This document shows, piece after piece, positions 44,656 through 54,942 of a stretch of DNA of 64,000 nt (its first letter is position 1; each line of letters opens with the position of its first letter). The DNA comes from Pseudoips prasinana (Eukaryota > Arthropoda > Insecta > Lepidoptera > Nolidae): the NCBI GenBank assembly GCA_951640165.1, contig OX621242.1, positions 12,517,501-12,581,500 of the forward strand, given 5' to 3'. The notes below the pieces were generated by a model. It did not search any database. It was not told the DNA's origin and saw only the letters and a list, made by a program, of their open reading frames with translations. Both the position numbers and the translations under genes were made by a program.

Positions 44656-45000
44656 TTAGCAACAAAAAGCATATGACTATAATATTAACGAAATTAGTGC
44701 AATATAAAAAATACATGATATAAAATATAGCTGACTTATAAAATAGTAAAATTTAATAAACTAAAATAACTAAATAATTAAGTATAATAAATAAATTCAG
44801 GACTAACTATATTAATACATTAATTTAATAAAAACTCATTATGTTATTTAAATATCCAATTAGTAATAATGCACTCTTCCTCCTCTCTCCTAAATCTGTG
44901 CTGTACCCTGCAGGGTCCACAATTGATACAAACATTACTATGTCTACCAACTTTTATACATACATTGTGGAATGCAATAAAGAATTGAGAATTGAGAATG

Positions 45001-45374
45001 TTAAATCAATATAAAATTGACATGCAGCAGGAAGTTTTTTTTTAATAAAAAGTTCTTTGATGCTCTTTGCCTACTCCTGTAGCAACACTCTAAGGTTACG
45101 ACTTACGAGTATTTACTTTCTGTAAGGAACCTATATAGTTGTTTCTAGACGATAAAATAGCTTATGACGTGTTTCAATATAAAAGAAGATGTTTTTTACT
45201 CTGCCTGGACATCTCAAACTTTGGCTATTTTCCTTTGTGTGGATGGGATCCATTTCATCCATGTGATCGCACGTTAAACCAAATTATATAGGTTATTGGT
45301 CGTAAGTTAGCGTGCAATATTATTTAGTAGGTACTTACTTATCGTATGGGCAATGGTAACCTCAGTGTCAGATT
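45001..45374. other. Unassigned stretch
   Basis: No feature recognised after the CR1-like element end. Confidence 0.4.
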
Positions 45375-45595
45375 CGTTCAAGACGCCCAGTAGGCCTCTG
45401 ACATGGCTAAACGACTGTTTTCTAATAACTATAACTGGGACCGTCAGCTTAACGTGCCCTCCGAAGGACGGAGACGCTCAGAAATTAAACCACTTAAGTG
45501 GTCACCTATCTATGGACTGACCGCGAGCTTAGTTGCTTAATCTCTCCAATCACTTACGGACCGTTGAGCATCTAGCTATGAGCGCCTCATATCAT
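45375..45595 (-). repeat. SINE family E copy
   Basis: The plus strand reads gttcaagacgcccagtaggc, ctccgaaggacggagacgct, cagaaattaaaccacttaag, tggtcacctatctatggact and tagctatgagcgcctcatat, the reverse complement of the 35420-35655 copy. Confidence 0.65.
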
Positions 45596-45599
45596 TTTA

Positions 45600-46780
45600 A
45601 TATGAAATATTATTTAGTTATCTTATAAAATGTAAGTTCACCAGCTGCGTTGCAGGGTATGGGCAAACCGCGTCCCTTCTACAGAACTGCGGTGTAGCCC
45701 GCCGGGCAACTTTCAGCTAATTCGATTGTCGCGTCTTGTGGTGAACACTGAATCTATATACTGTATAAAATGGTTTTTCTTTAGTTATCTTTGAAAAACA
45801 ATGTAACTCGTGCCGGAGGATTTTTGGTGCCTTTGGGATTCGCACCTCGGCACATGGCGATTGCTGACGTGGGCATGTATGAAAGGGACTGTCGTTTGGG
45901 TCATTATGTGCAGCTATCACTAAGATGCGGACTTCTCGTCCGATTCAAGATCAATTGATACGATTTTCACACGATTGAAAATTTAATTTTTCACTTTTCT
46001 TTCCTTTTTCTTACAAACATTGCACAATATTCCATGTATCTATTGATATTCTCCAGTTTATCGGTCATGTAAACGTAACGTCTCCATCGGATTAAGTGTC
46101 ACATACAGAATAAAGTAAGAATAATAAAACTAGAGTTAAAGCTCGATATAACTTTCAATTAAAGCGCCCTCACGTTTCGCTTAGATTAAACCGTGGTAAA
46201 ACCATAGTTAAACAAGCAAATTGCTCTTAATAACTTCTTAATGGCAATCTGGTTTAGAATAATAAACTAAGAGAAGATGGTTGTCAGGGCGTAATGGAAA
46301 TTAGTAGTTAGTTCTGCCTTACTAACTAACATATTCAAGACAATTTTACTCAAAGGTCAAAGATTCTATCTTTTATTTCACAATATTAATTTAAATATCA
46401 TTGTATCTCTCTATAATATAGCTCATATGAGAAGGACAGAGCACACATAGAACTGTCAAATTACTAAACCGGAAGCAACAATTATGCGCACCGGACGCCA
46501 CAAGGGCGCACCAACTTACTACGCAAGGCGCCGCTCACACGAGCACTGCACACCCTTAATCAGGTAGCGGAAAAAATTGACTTGTTTTCATGTTCTCTGA
46601 ATGAATTCACGAAGATAGCGTTATTTGTAATAAGCTACAATCAATAGATATTTACACTATTGCATTAGGTTAACACCTGTAAAAATAGTTGTAAGAGAAG
46701 AGAAATAAATAAATAAATAATAATTGGTCGACAGTTTCTATAATATGTCATTAGCTCCCTTAATTGTTTACTTGACAGAC
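45600..46780. other. Unassigned stretch
   Basis: A moderately GC-rich block at 45640-45950 and another at 46485-46560 have no recognisable coding or RNA features. The minus ORF at 45717-45920 is unsupported. Confidence 0.35.
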
Positions 46781-48085
46781 CGGTTGGCGTGGTTGGTAGA
46801 TACTTGCTTTTCACGCCGCAGGTCGTGGGTTCGATTCCCACCCAAGACAGATATTTGTATGAACATGTATGTTTGGGCTGCGTACCTACAAGATTTGACC
46901 CTCTATCACAAAAGTACCCGTCTGACCTCATTTTAAGTCCCTTTAGACCTTCTTTAAAATGTAATAATCAATGTGCCCATTGGACCTCTTTTTGAGTACC
47001 CTTTGGACCTTCAAAATTAAAAATACTAAAGATGAACCTGTTGAACCTATTTCATAATACCTTTTAGACCTTAAAAAAATATGTTTTTATTTAGTATTCG
47101 CCCGACGTTATTTTAGTAAGAAAAGGTACAGTTTTGTTGAAAAATTTTTACCAGAATTCTAATAATTTGGCAAAATAGCATAAGCGAATACAGGCACACT
47201 AGCGACAAACAGCAATCCGTGGTCAATAGAAACAACACAAGAAATTATAATGTAAACTATATTTCTTGATATTGTTTTAAATTTACAGGTGTGTAATGGA
47301 TAAATATTTTAAAAAACCTCACGAAAAAATATGTATAATACTGAGGTATACCGCATATTGTAATGTTTTATATGTAAAACAACTTCCTAACTTTCATTTC
47401 CTACCACATTCCAACTTCCTAAAACATTCTAAATTAATATATCTAGCATGCATTTTATGTATACAATTTTCAAGATCGGTCAAAGTAGAAAAATGAGTGA
47501 TCTTACTGGAATAAGTGATTTTATTTGAACAGAACGTTGTGAACTTTTATATTTTTGATTGAAAATATTGATTTATTTATTTAAGGATTATCAACATTAC
47601 TGACATTTAAGAAAGACAAAGGACACATGTATATAGAATAGGAAGTAGTGTTGTAACAATTATAGACAACCACAGCATTCAAAGTAACACGGTTAGTAGA
47701 GTTAGTAGTACGGTTCAGATTTTGAGTTCAGATGCATTTATATTTCTCATGGTTAGTAGTTGTTGTTTATTTATATTGTAGTGTTTTATTTTTGATGTCA
47801 GTTCTGTGCACGATTGTATTTAAGCTTTTCATACGAAGACACGTGAATGAGGTCCAACAGAACACGTTGCTTAATAGAGGGCCTAATAGGTAATCACGTG
47901 TAGACAACATACAAGTTTGAAGGTCCAAACGGTACAAAGAGGTCCAAAGGGTCATCTTTGTAGACGAGGTCCAAACTAGGAGGTCCTACGGGTACGTAGC
48001 CTATGTTTGTCCTCTGTCTCTAGTCTAGGTGTAATTATCTATGTAAGTATGTATTTACAAAAGAAAAGCAGTATAGTCACCAACA
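46781..48085 (+). mobile_element. SINE family A interrupted by a hAT-like element
   Basis: The head cggttggcgtggttggtaga, the B-box gtgggttcgattcccaccc and the body up to gaacatgtatgtttg are followed by the insertion. The body resumes at 48002 with tatgtttgtcctctgtctct and continues to gtatttacaaaagaaaagca. Deleting the insertion and one target copy restores the family sequence. Confidence 0.85.
46876..48001. mobile_element. 1,126-bp hAT-like non-autonomous element, 8-bp TSD
   Basis: The target duplication tatgtttg flanks it (46868-46875 and 48002-48009). Terminal inverted repeats: left ggctgcgtacctacaag; right end reverse-complemented ggctacgtacccgtagg. The left 250 bp carry at least six copies of a TTTGGACCTT-like motif (tctgacctcatt, tttagaccttct, attggacctctt, tttggaccttca, ttgaacctattt, tttagaccttaa). 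The right 150 bp carry the same motif in the opposite orientation (gaggtccaac, gaaggtccaaa, gaggtccaaag, gaggtccaaac, gaggtcctac). Such mirrored subterminal clusters are typical transposase-binding arrays. There is no transposase; the longest ORF (47296-47496) has no features. Confidence 0.88.
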
Positions 48086-48600
48086 ACGGTGAAATCATGT
48101 GAGATATAATATACAAAAAAGTAACATACTTTCGTATTGAGAAAGTTTTGCTATTTTTAGGATGGTTAAAAAATAATTTCAAAATAAACCAACCAAGTAT
48201 AGGAAAGCTTTCCCCTTATAAGTTGTAATTGTATAATATCTATGTATGTGTTACTTCAATAGCACAAAAGTTCACACTTTCTCAAATATTTGGGTAAAAA
48301 AGATAATGGGTAGAAGTGCCAATCCCTGCAAATATTATCCGCTTTTACTCACATAATTTTTTTGTGTAAAACTTGCAAAATTTGGTGTCAGGTCCAATTT
48401 TTTACCTCGCTTCAATGGAAATTGACCGATAGCCAATATTTCACTGTCTAAAAGTGAATAAAAATATAGTAGGTATATAATTCTAGTTAAACTGCAGAGT
48501 AAAAACTTATCTTTGTAAAAAATGCTGAGACATGTAATATTCAAACAATCAAATAGAATATAAATTATATGTAAACAAAAAATTTCTTTCTTTTATTTGT
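48086..48600. other. Unassigned AT-rich stretch
   Basis: No feature recognised. Confidence 0.4.
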
Positions 48601-48612
48601 GATATAATAAAT

Positions 48613-48696
48613 GGTTTGAAATTTCTTGAATAGAACAAAATATGTAAAGTACGCTTCTACTTTACATAATTTTTTATATTCAAGAAATTTCAAACC
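48613..48696. repeat. 84-bp imperfect hairpin
   Basis: The outer stem ggtttgaaatttcttgaat pairs with attcaagaaatttcaaacc. The inner stem atgtaaagta pairs with tactttacat around the loop cgcttc. The size is compatible with a precursor microRNA, but equally with a tiny foldback MITE. Confidence 0.65.
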
Positions 48697-48798
48697 GATT
48701 TTTTCCTTTGGCGATACTAGAGCAAACTTTCAATATACCTACTTGTAAATCAAAATCCTAATCTATTATTTATTAGTGACAGGCCCCGGCTAATTATA

Positions 48799-48854
48799 TA
48801 ATTTCAGATACTAATATATTACCATACGATGGTATACGTCAGTATCTGAAATTA
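48799..48854. repeat. 56-bp hairpin
   Basis: The outer stem taatttcagatac pairs with gtatctgaaatta. The inner taccat/atggta extends it. Confidence 0.6.
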
Positions 48855-49241
48855 GTTCTTTACACCAAATATTGCTGTTGTTTTGACTTATACCTGCCAC
48901 CACGTTCTGCCACAGATCCTTTCGCCAAAAGTGTGATTTTCATCCATATCACCTGATGATTATTACACAAGAGACTTTTTACCGCGCTCTATCAATCTGT
49001 GAAATCAATTAACTGCGGCGGTATACCGGTAGGACATGGCAACCTTCAGGAAGCGACCCCACTGGTGTTGAGAGTGTCCATGAGCTCCAGTGTCCATCTC
49101 TTACCACCTGCTTACTCGTTTGCCTTATATAAAAATGTAAGATTTTGGGTTGATGAAAATCAGTTAAGTGTTTATTGAGTTTCTATTATAAACAAACAAA
49201 AATATTTTTTTGTCAAATATGCTCTTTAAGTTTATTCCTTA

Positions 49242-49479
49242 GGGCCAGCGCGGACAGAGAGGAGCGCAGCGGAGAGGATTTTATTAAGGCACTAGAAAAT
49301 CAACTTTAAAATTATTTAAATAAAGTGCATGTATGCTTGAACATTATAGTGCGCGAGACTGCGCGAGGATTTTGTCAGGTTCAAGCATATATGCACTTTA
49401 TTCCTATAGCTCTAAAGTTGATTTTCTAGTGCCTTAATAAAATCCTCTCCGCTGCGCTCCTCTCTGTCTGCGCTGACCC
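49242..49479. mobile_element. 238-bp PIF/Harbinger-like MITE
   Basis: Ends begin gggccagcgcggacagagag on the left and, reverse-complemented on the right, gggtcagcgcagacagagag. The long inverted arms (about 105 bp) extend through gattttattaaggcactaga and agtgcat-atgcttgaac. They surround a centre of about 35 bp containing gtgcgcgagactgcgcg. The flank is TTA on both sides (49239-49241, 49480-49482), the 3-bp target duplication of PIF/Harbinger. Confidence 0.85.
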
Positions 49480-49482
49480 TTA

Positions 49483-49946
49483 CGTCTCCAATGGTTTGTC
49501 ATACGATGATGATTTATGAATACACACATAACACAATCCGCAAATGATTTAATTTGAAACAATAGGTTCTATCTTAGTCATCTTAAGCATGATTGAACTT
49601 ATGATCTTAAAGTATCGCCTTCCTCTTAAACCTATTAGCGAAAATACCCAAGTATACATTTTCTTAGAACATGATCTGATTGTTGTAAACTTTGTATTGT
49701 AATCTACCTATAGTACACCGCTTAGCTGACTAAATATAAATCTCAGGAAATCGAATTACCATAAATTAAAATCATCACTACAATATGACTAAATTCTAGA
49801 TCTTTATGATTTGATATTTAGATATGCAAATATGGAACAAATGGATTACTGATTACGTTCAAAAACCTCGAAAGCACATTAAATTTTTGTATCGTTCCGT
49901 TAGAATTATATTTAAAAAATCCAGAGGGTATTTTCAGAAATTTTCT
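49483..49946. other. Unassigned stretch
   Basis: No feature recognised. Confidence 0.4.
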
Positions 49947-50074
49947 GGTACACACGGCTACATATCAAGCTATACTTTTCCAATATAAGCTGACCTGTCA
50001 TTGTATTGAAATCCTATACAACGCGAGATCAGCTTATACTGGAAACTCATAGCCTAATGTATAGCCATGTGTAC
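49947..50074. mobile_element. MITE family I, copy 1 (about 128 bp)
   Basis: It starts ggtacacacggctacatatc and ends agccatgtgtac. Inner inverted parts are ttccaatataagctga and tcagcttatactggaa. It is a sister of the 52604-52732 copy. The superfamily is not clear. Confidence 0.75.
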
Positions 50075-50202
50075 GTTTGGATTGGAAGAGCGTGCTGGTT
50101 CGAGACCCGCCGGACGATTAAATTGATTATTTCCCAGTTTTGGGTAAAAAAATACGCTTTGCCATTGGAATTACGCTATAAAATTATACTTATTTATATA
50201 TT

Positions 50203-50396
50203 TTTTAAAGACAACGCCGTTTTAGTTAAATTAATCCCTGTGTCGCGGGGTACTTTATGTAATCGACGGATACAAATTATATCCAGACTCAGAACAACTA
50301 TTTATATATTTATAGTAGTCCAGCGCGGGACTTGAACCCGCGACACGAAGCAGCGAGGCGACTGTCTTAGCCGCCGCTCCACACGTGCAGTCATGA
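50203..50396 (-). mobile_element. SINE family D copy
   Basis: On the minus strand it starts ctgcacgtgtggagcggcgg, continues with cgcgggttcaagtcccgcgc (B-box) and ends with cgcgacacagggattaat. It resembles 4256-4465. Confidence 0.75.
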
Positions 50397-50399
50397 TGC

Positions 50400-50983
50400 T
50401 GCTATGTGATGAATATACTATTTACCATAGTATACTCATCATTACCCACAAAAATATCAATGTCATTGTACTAGTACGTCAAACTATCACAGTGACCGCT
50501 TTTTGTTTAAATCAGATAAGGTTCAAGTATTTATCTTTCGATCTATCTACCCATACGGATCCGGGACGGATAATTAGTAAAAATATAAAAATCATATTTT
50601 AAACTGCCGGAAATAACATTAAACAAACTCGGCGGATTGAAAAAAAACATAAACCGGTTAGACTTGGCCTACTTTCTGGTTAAGTATCAGTATTTAAAAA
50701 TTGTTCAGTATTGGAAGAGGAAATATATGTAAGTAAGGTTTACATCTTCACATGTATGCGTAGAGTTCGCCAGTAGACTACTCTTAAACTCCTAGGTGCT
50801 CTCGGCGCATAGATTATATTATTATAGCCGCATAGATTATATTATTATTATTAGTTAAATTACTGAGCGCGTGTGCGTTAATCTAGCCCCGCTTGCAGTC
50901 CTCAGACAATAATTTCAAGGTCCATTGGGTTACTTGAAGAACTCTGAGACGAGCGTACCACGCTATACGCTATACATATATAT
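50400..50983. other. Unassigned stretch
   Basis: A short direct repeat, catagattatattatta, occurs at about 50810 and 50830. Otherwise nothing is recognised. Confidence 0.4.
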
Positions 50984-50985
50984 TA

Positions 50986-52267
50986 GGTCTTTACCTATGA
51001 AATTGCCGTTCTGCAGTACTGGCCATTTCAAATCAAAATAATTTTTGTTTGGCTAAGAATTCTAATTTCAAATTAATTTTATTTTAAAAACATGGATTCT
51101 ATTTTCCAAAATTAGTCATTTCTTTATTGATTAGTGTTACATTTTCATCGCATTTCAATCTTTTTCGTCATCATGGATACGTTAAAAATTCGAGTAATTA
51201 TGGAATATGAGTACCGTCGTGGAAGCAACGCGGCACAAGCGGCACGCAACATCAACGACGTTTACGGAGCTAACACTACAAACCAACGCACCACCTGTTA
51301 TTGGTTTGCTCGCTTCCGTTCTGGAAATTTCGACCTGAAAAATGAACCTCGCGGTCGTCCGAAGACTTTGGTCGACAATGACGAATTAAAGGCGGTTGTG
51401 GAAGCTGATGATACACAATCTACGGCTGAATTAGCAGCAGCTTTCGACGTTAGCGTCAAAACAATATTGGTCCATTTGCGTCAAATTGGCAAGGTAAAAA
51501 AGCTTGACAAATGGGTGCCCCACGAACTCAATGATCGCCAGCGCGAAGTACGCGTCGAGACGTGCCTTGCACTGCTCAACAGACACACAAATGAAGGAAT
51601 TTTGAACCGCATTGTTACCTGCGATGAAAAATGGATTCTGTTTGATAACCGCAAGCGCTCAGCAAGTTGGTTGGATCCTGGTTCAGCACCTAAACAATGC
51701 CCTAAACGAAAACTTACCCCTAGAAAAGTGATGGTCACTGTTTGGTGGTCTAGCGCCGGTGTGATTCATCACAGCTTCTTACCAAACGGGGTGAGCATTA
51801 CTGCAGATGTGTACTGTGAAGAACTGAGCACAATGATGGAGAAGCTGGCGCATCTCCAACCAGCATTGGTCAATCGCTCGTCTCCGCTGCTCCTGCACGA
51901 CAACGCCCGACCTCATACTGCACAGCAGACGGTCTCCAAGTTGCAAGAACTGGGGTTGGAAGCTCTCCGTCATCCGCCCTACTCACCAGACCTTGCGCCT
52001 ACAGACTACTACTTCTTCCAGAATTTGGATAACTTCTTGGCGGGAAAAAAATTCAATACCCGAGAGGCAGTACAAAATGCCTTTGAAGAATTTGTTGCCT
52101 CCCGTCCAGCTGATTTCTTTAAGAAGGGCATCAATAAACTGCCACTGCGATGGCAAAGATGCATTGATTGCATGGGTGATTACTTCGATTAATACAAATA
52201 AAAAAATTCATGAAAAAAATTCGTTTAAATTTTTTCATACAAAACGGCAATTTCATAGGTAAAGACC
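50986..52267 (+). mobile_element. Apparently intact mariner transposon, 1,282 bp
   Basis: Perfect 25-bp terminal inverted repeats (left starts ggtctttacctatgaaattg, 50986-51010; right 52243-52267) are flanked by TA on each side (50984-50985 and 52268-52269), the mariner target duplication. One uninterrupted transposase gene lies between. The length is typical of mariners. Confidence 0.95.
51173..52192 (+). CDS. Mariner transposase, DD34D, 339 aa
   Basis: It binds the inverted repeats and cuts and pastes the element at TA. An N-terminal helix-turn-helix DNA-binding region spans about residues 1-105 (YEYRRGSNAAQAARNINDVY; a second helix-turn-helix near STAELAAAFDVSVKTILVHL). The linker motif WVPHEL is at 114-119. 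The catalytic triad is D151 (TCDEKW), D243 (LLHDNARPH) and D278 (YSPDLAPTDYYFF), with 34 residues between the last two, as in mariners. The ATG at 51173 is the first true ATG in the open frame; the frame is open a little further upstream but only with a GTG codon. There is no stop or frameshift, and the length matches family members (about 340-350 aa). Confidence 0.96.
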   Translation: MDTLKIRVIMEYEYRRGSNAAQAARNINDVYGANTTNQRTTCYWFARFRSGNFDLKNEPRGRPKTLVDNDELKAVVEADDTQSTAELAAAFDVSVKTILVHLRQIGKVKKLDKWVPHELNDRQREVRVETCLALLNRHTNEGILNRIVTCDEKWILFDNRKRSASWLDPGSAPKQCPKRKLTPRKVMVTVWWSSAGVIHHSFLPNGVSITADVYCEELSTMMEKLAHLQPALVNRSSPLLLHDNARPHTAQQTVSKLQELGLEALRHPPYSPDLAPTDYYFFQNLDNFLAGKKFNTREAVQNAFEEFVASRPADFFKKGINKLPLRWQRCIDCMGDYFD

Positions 52268-52289
52268 TATTATTAATGAAGTTGGTGAC

Positions 52290-52745
52290 TGCCATCAACT
52301 GTTGGTCTAACGGAAGCTTGTTCAACCGTCGATAATGAGGTTCTGGGTTCGAATCTCAAGTCAGTCCAAAAAGTGATTTTGGGACTTTTCCGTAAACATA
52401 ATTTCTCAGTATTAACCCAAAGTCTGACGGGAGGCTGTATTGTACACCCGTGGCTCGGAGAGCACGTAAAGCGGTTAGTCATGTACCTGACCTCTTTCCG
52501 GTCGATTCCCGAGTCGTCTCATCGAATCAAGAGATTGATTGACTAGAAAGTGCCCATGTGTGTGAAAAATATCTCCATTGAGAATGGCCGCCAGGGCCGA
52601 AATGGTACGCACGGCTGCATATCAAGCTATACTTTTCCAGTATAAGCTGACTTATAATTGTATAGAAATCCTATAAAACGCGAGATCAGCTTATACTGGA
52701 AATGTATTGCTTGATGTGTAGCCGTGTGTACCAGGAGGACATTAT
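52290..52745 (+). mobile_element. SINE family F, split by MITE I
   Basis: The tRNA-like head gttggtctaacggaagcttg and B-box ttctgggttcgaatctcaag are followed by the body (ccaaagtctgacgggaggct, cgattcccgagtcgtctcat, gattgactagaaagtgccca) and tail (gaatggccgccagggccgaa). The tail continues after the MITE with aggaggacat. The 25262-25604 copy has ccgaaattcggctaggagga at the same place. Confidence 0.8.
52604..52732. mobile_element. MITE family I, copy 2 (129 bp), inserted in a SINE tail
   Basis: It starts ggtacgcacggctgcatatc and ends gtgtagccgtgtgtacc. Inner parts are ttttccagtataagctga and tcagcttatactggaaa. It lies between gccgaaat and aggagg of the family F tail. Confidence 0.8.
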
Positions 52746-52859
52746 TATTATTACTAGCTGTGCCCGCGACTTCGTTCGCGTGGATGTCGGAACTTGACAA
52801 TGTATTTTTTAGCGTAAAGCGCTGTGGGAGGGTACTGATACAATTTTTTTTAATTTTAT

Positions 52860-53342
52860 TTAGTGCTTCTTTATTTTGCCTGTGGAACCATCTGGAGCGT
52901 ACACAAAAACGTTATTGGGGTTGTTTACGCGTGAAAGAGCTACGTATAGTTGACCATGGGAAAAGCATCCAATACTTAGGTCCGACCCCGCAACGGATAA
53001 TGTCTGGCCCTGAGCTTTATTAATCGGCATGGCATAACAGAGACTGACTGGGAATTGCACTGGTTTGAAAGAGAAAGGAAAGTTTTTAGGAATTATAGGT
53101 ATCATTGGAATAAAAACAATATCACCGGCGCCGCAACCTGTTAATATTTCAGCTTCGATAATGTTTTGCTGCAGATTTGTGACTTTGAGCCGAGTGCCGT
53201 TACAAAGTTTGGGAGGACATAAATTTCTGAGGAGAATTATTGGTACACGGATTTTTAAAACTATTTTGTGGGCTGGAAGTCCGGGTGTGCTGTCGGAATC
53301 CAAAAATTCTACCAGGTAGTGCGTGGCGTCATCTTCTTCCAT
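52860..53342 (-). pseudogene. Helitron helicase C-terminus, fragment 1
   Basis: 160 codons of the Pif1-like helicase end: LPAHKIVLKIRVPIILLRNL, LCNGTRLKVTNL, YAMPINKAQGQTLSVAGSDL (motif V region) and GQLYVALSRV (motif VI). The Walker motifs and the rest of the helicase core are not in this frame. Upstream, after a gap, lies an earlier region of the same kind of protein (53549-54061), so the core is deleted. Confidence 0.82.
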
Positions 53343-53548
53343 AACTGTATTTATTGAGCTATATTCTTTACTATTCCCGGACGCATGAGTCTATATTTTG
53401 AAATTAATTGCCGCAGCTTGGTCATTGCAAAATAGCTCGCTGACATAGCCAAGAACCAGCTTGATTTCCCATGTTTGTGGTTTGTGGTCTCCGTACACAG
53501 AAGAAATTAGCTGCTGCTGTGATGTAACGTAAGAGCAGAGGTTGCCAA

Positions 53549-54061
53549 TCAAAATAACTTCCATCTTCTTGTACGGGGTATGTGCCCTCGCCTATTTTTT
53601 ACAATAAATTGGCAAACTCCTGTGCATTTTCGCAGCCTCTGACTAATCGGGCTCCCTCCTATACTTATAACTATCTCTTGAATAGCCAATAAGGACCTGT
53701 TGTGACAAATTTCACGTACCCTGTCAGGAATTTCTCCATCAGTATATAGTTGTACGTGTCTCATAAAATCTTCAGCAAACTTGTCATGGTACTTTTGCCA
53801 TAACTGGTTAGCACCCGATAACGCACAAAAGGTCAATAAGATGGCAAACAAATGTCGCAAGCGATGTGGACTATCGCTCACGCATGCTTCCGCTAGAGCG
53901 TCATCCCAATGCTGACCTCCATCTAATAAATGGCGTGCTCGGCAAGCGGCCTGGTATGTGGGATGTTCATTATCATCAACTTTACGGCGCTCAGCAAAAG
54001 ACGTAGGTCCTCGCACTACATGGACCAGACTGTGGGATGAACTCACACGTGAGCACGCCAC
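53549..54061 (-). pseudogene. Helitron Rep-helicase linker region joined to a helicase end
   Basis: The first residues, VACSRVSSSHSLVHVV, are motif VI of a helicase C-terminus. The frame then continues as FAERRKVDDNEHPTYQAACR, ARHLLDGGQHWDDALAEACV and RLRHLFAILLTFCALSGANQ, which in complete Helitron proteins lies well before that motif. Two pieces from different positions have therefore been fused in one open frame of 170 codons. Confidence 0.7.
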
Positions 54062-54450
54062 GTGAACCTGCCCGCCTTCCTTAAGTCAATTCCAGCTAAC
54101 TTGAGAGTTGGACTTTGCGATTTGTTGATGGTTATCGCGAAACACACTTTTATAGGGAACTACAGTATTTTAAACTGAAAAGGGAGATCATTTGGCACTA
54201 ACGGAATACGTGACACGAACACTGTTTCTCCCTGGGCGGATCCAGGCATAATAGTAGCCTCTATAACACGATGCAAAGTTTTGACTTGAAGCCTAGTGCC
54301 GTTGCAAAGTTTAGGTGGATTCAAATTCCTCAGAACCATTATAGATATACCCACACGCAACATACATCCCCTATTATACGCCCTTAGAGGTGGAAATTCA
54401 TAAATCCTGAAATACATATTTTTATTTTTAACGGAAACGCCAAATACCAA
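54008..54450 (-). pseudogene. Helitron helicase C-terminus, fragment 2
   Basis: It carries ISIMVLRNLNPPKLCNGTRL, VSRIPLVPNDLPFQFK and, after a shift, CFAITINKSQSPTLKLAGID. These are the same C-terminal motifs as in 52860-53342 but with different residues, so this is a second, older copy in tandem. A frameshift and stop lie around 54030-54160. Confidence 0.75.
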
Positions 54451-54690
54451 TTTTCATGCTTTTCACTTAAAAAATTACACACTTTTCATACAAACTTACA
54501 TCCCCTGTTTTACGCCCTGGGGGGTGGAATTTCCAAAAATTCTAAAATATTTATTTTTATTTTTAGCTGAACTACTAAATATAAGTTTCAATGCCTTTAA
54601 CTTCAAAAATGACGGATTTTCATACAATCTTTCATTCTCTATTTTACCCCCTTAGGGTTAGTATTTCCAAAAACCCTTCCTTAGTGAATG
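54365..54690. repeat. Three tandem units of about 130 bp inside the Helitron
   Basis: Units begin near catcccctattatacgccct, catcccctgttttacgccct and attctctattttaccccctt (about 54365, 54499, 54634). Each is followed by a GG-rich spacer, ttc-caaaaa-tc, an A/T tract and ttttcata. They are diverged by roughly a quarter by eye. Confidence 0.6.
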
Positions 54691-54942
54691 CATACGTCAT
54701 AAAAAGTACCTACCGGCAAAATTTCAAGTCTCTAGCCCCAGCCGTTCCAGGCTGTGCGTTGATATGTCAGTGAGTCAGTTTCCTCTTTTACACAGGTAGG
54801 TATATATTTGTGCTGAGAAAATTATGAGAGACAGGGTTTATTTACTACATTCAAATATTTCATATTCATATAATAAAATTCGAATCGTCTGTACATTCGC
54901 GTTACAAACGCACCGACAGCACAAACTTTCGATCGACTGACA

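Larger units (their letters stand above)
40621..45000 (+). mobile_element. CR1-like non-LTR retrotransposon, decayed
   Basis: The order is a partial PHD-type finger, ORF1 body, ORF2 endonuclease, reverse transcriptase, 3' UTR and a terminal short tandem repeat (aattgagaattgagaat at about 44983-44999) in place of poly(A). The PHD-type motif in ORF1 and the microsatellite end fit the CR1 clade. It is 5' truncated or unresolved near 40620, and there are many frameshifts and stops. The coding strand is strikingly A-rich, unlike the GC-rich R1-clade element. Confidence 0.82.

Noticed and set aside
45717..45920. 67-codon minus ORF with several cysteines
   Set aside because: The cysteine spacing fits no zinc-finger pattern I know and there is no other coding evidence.
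51481..51738. Minus-strand ORFs inside the mariner
   Set aside because: They are antisense shadows of the transposase gene.
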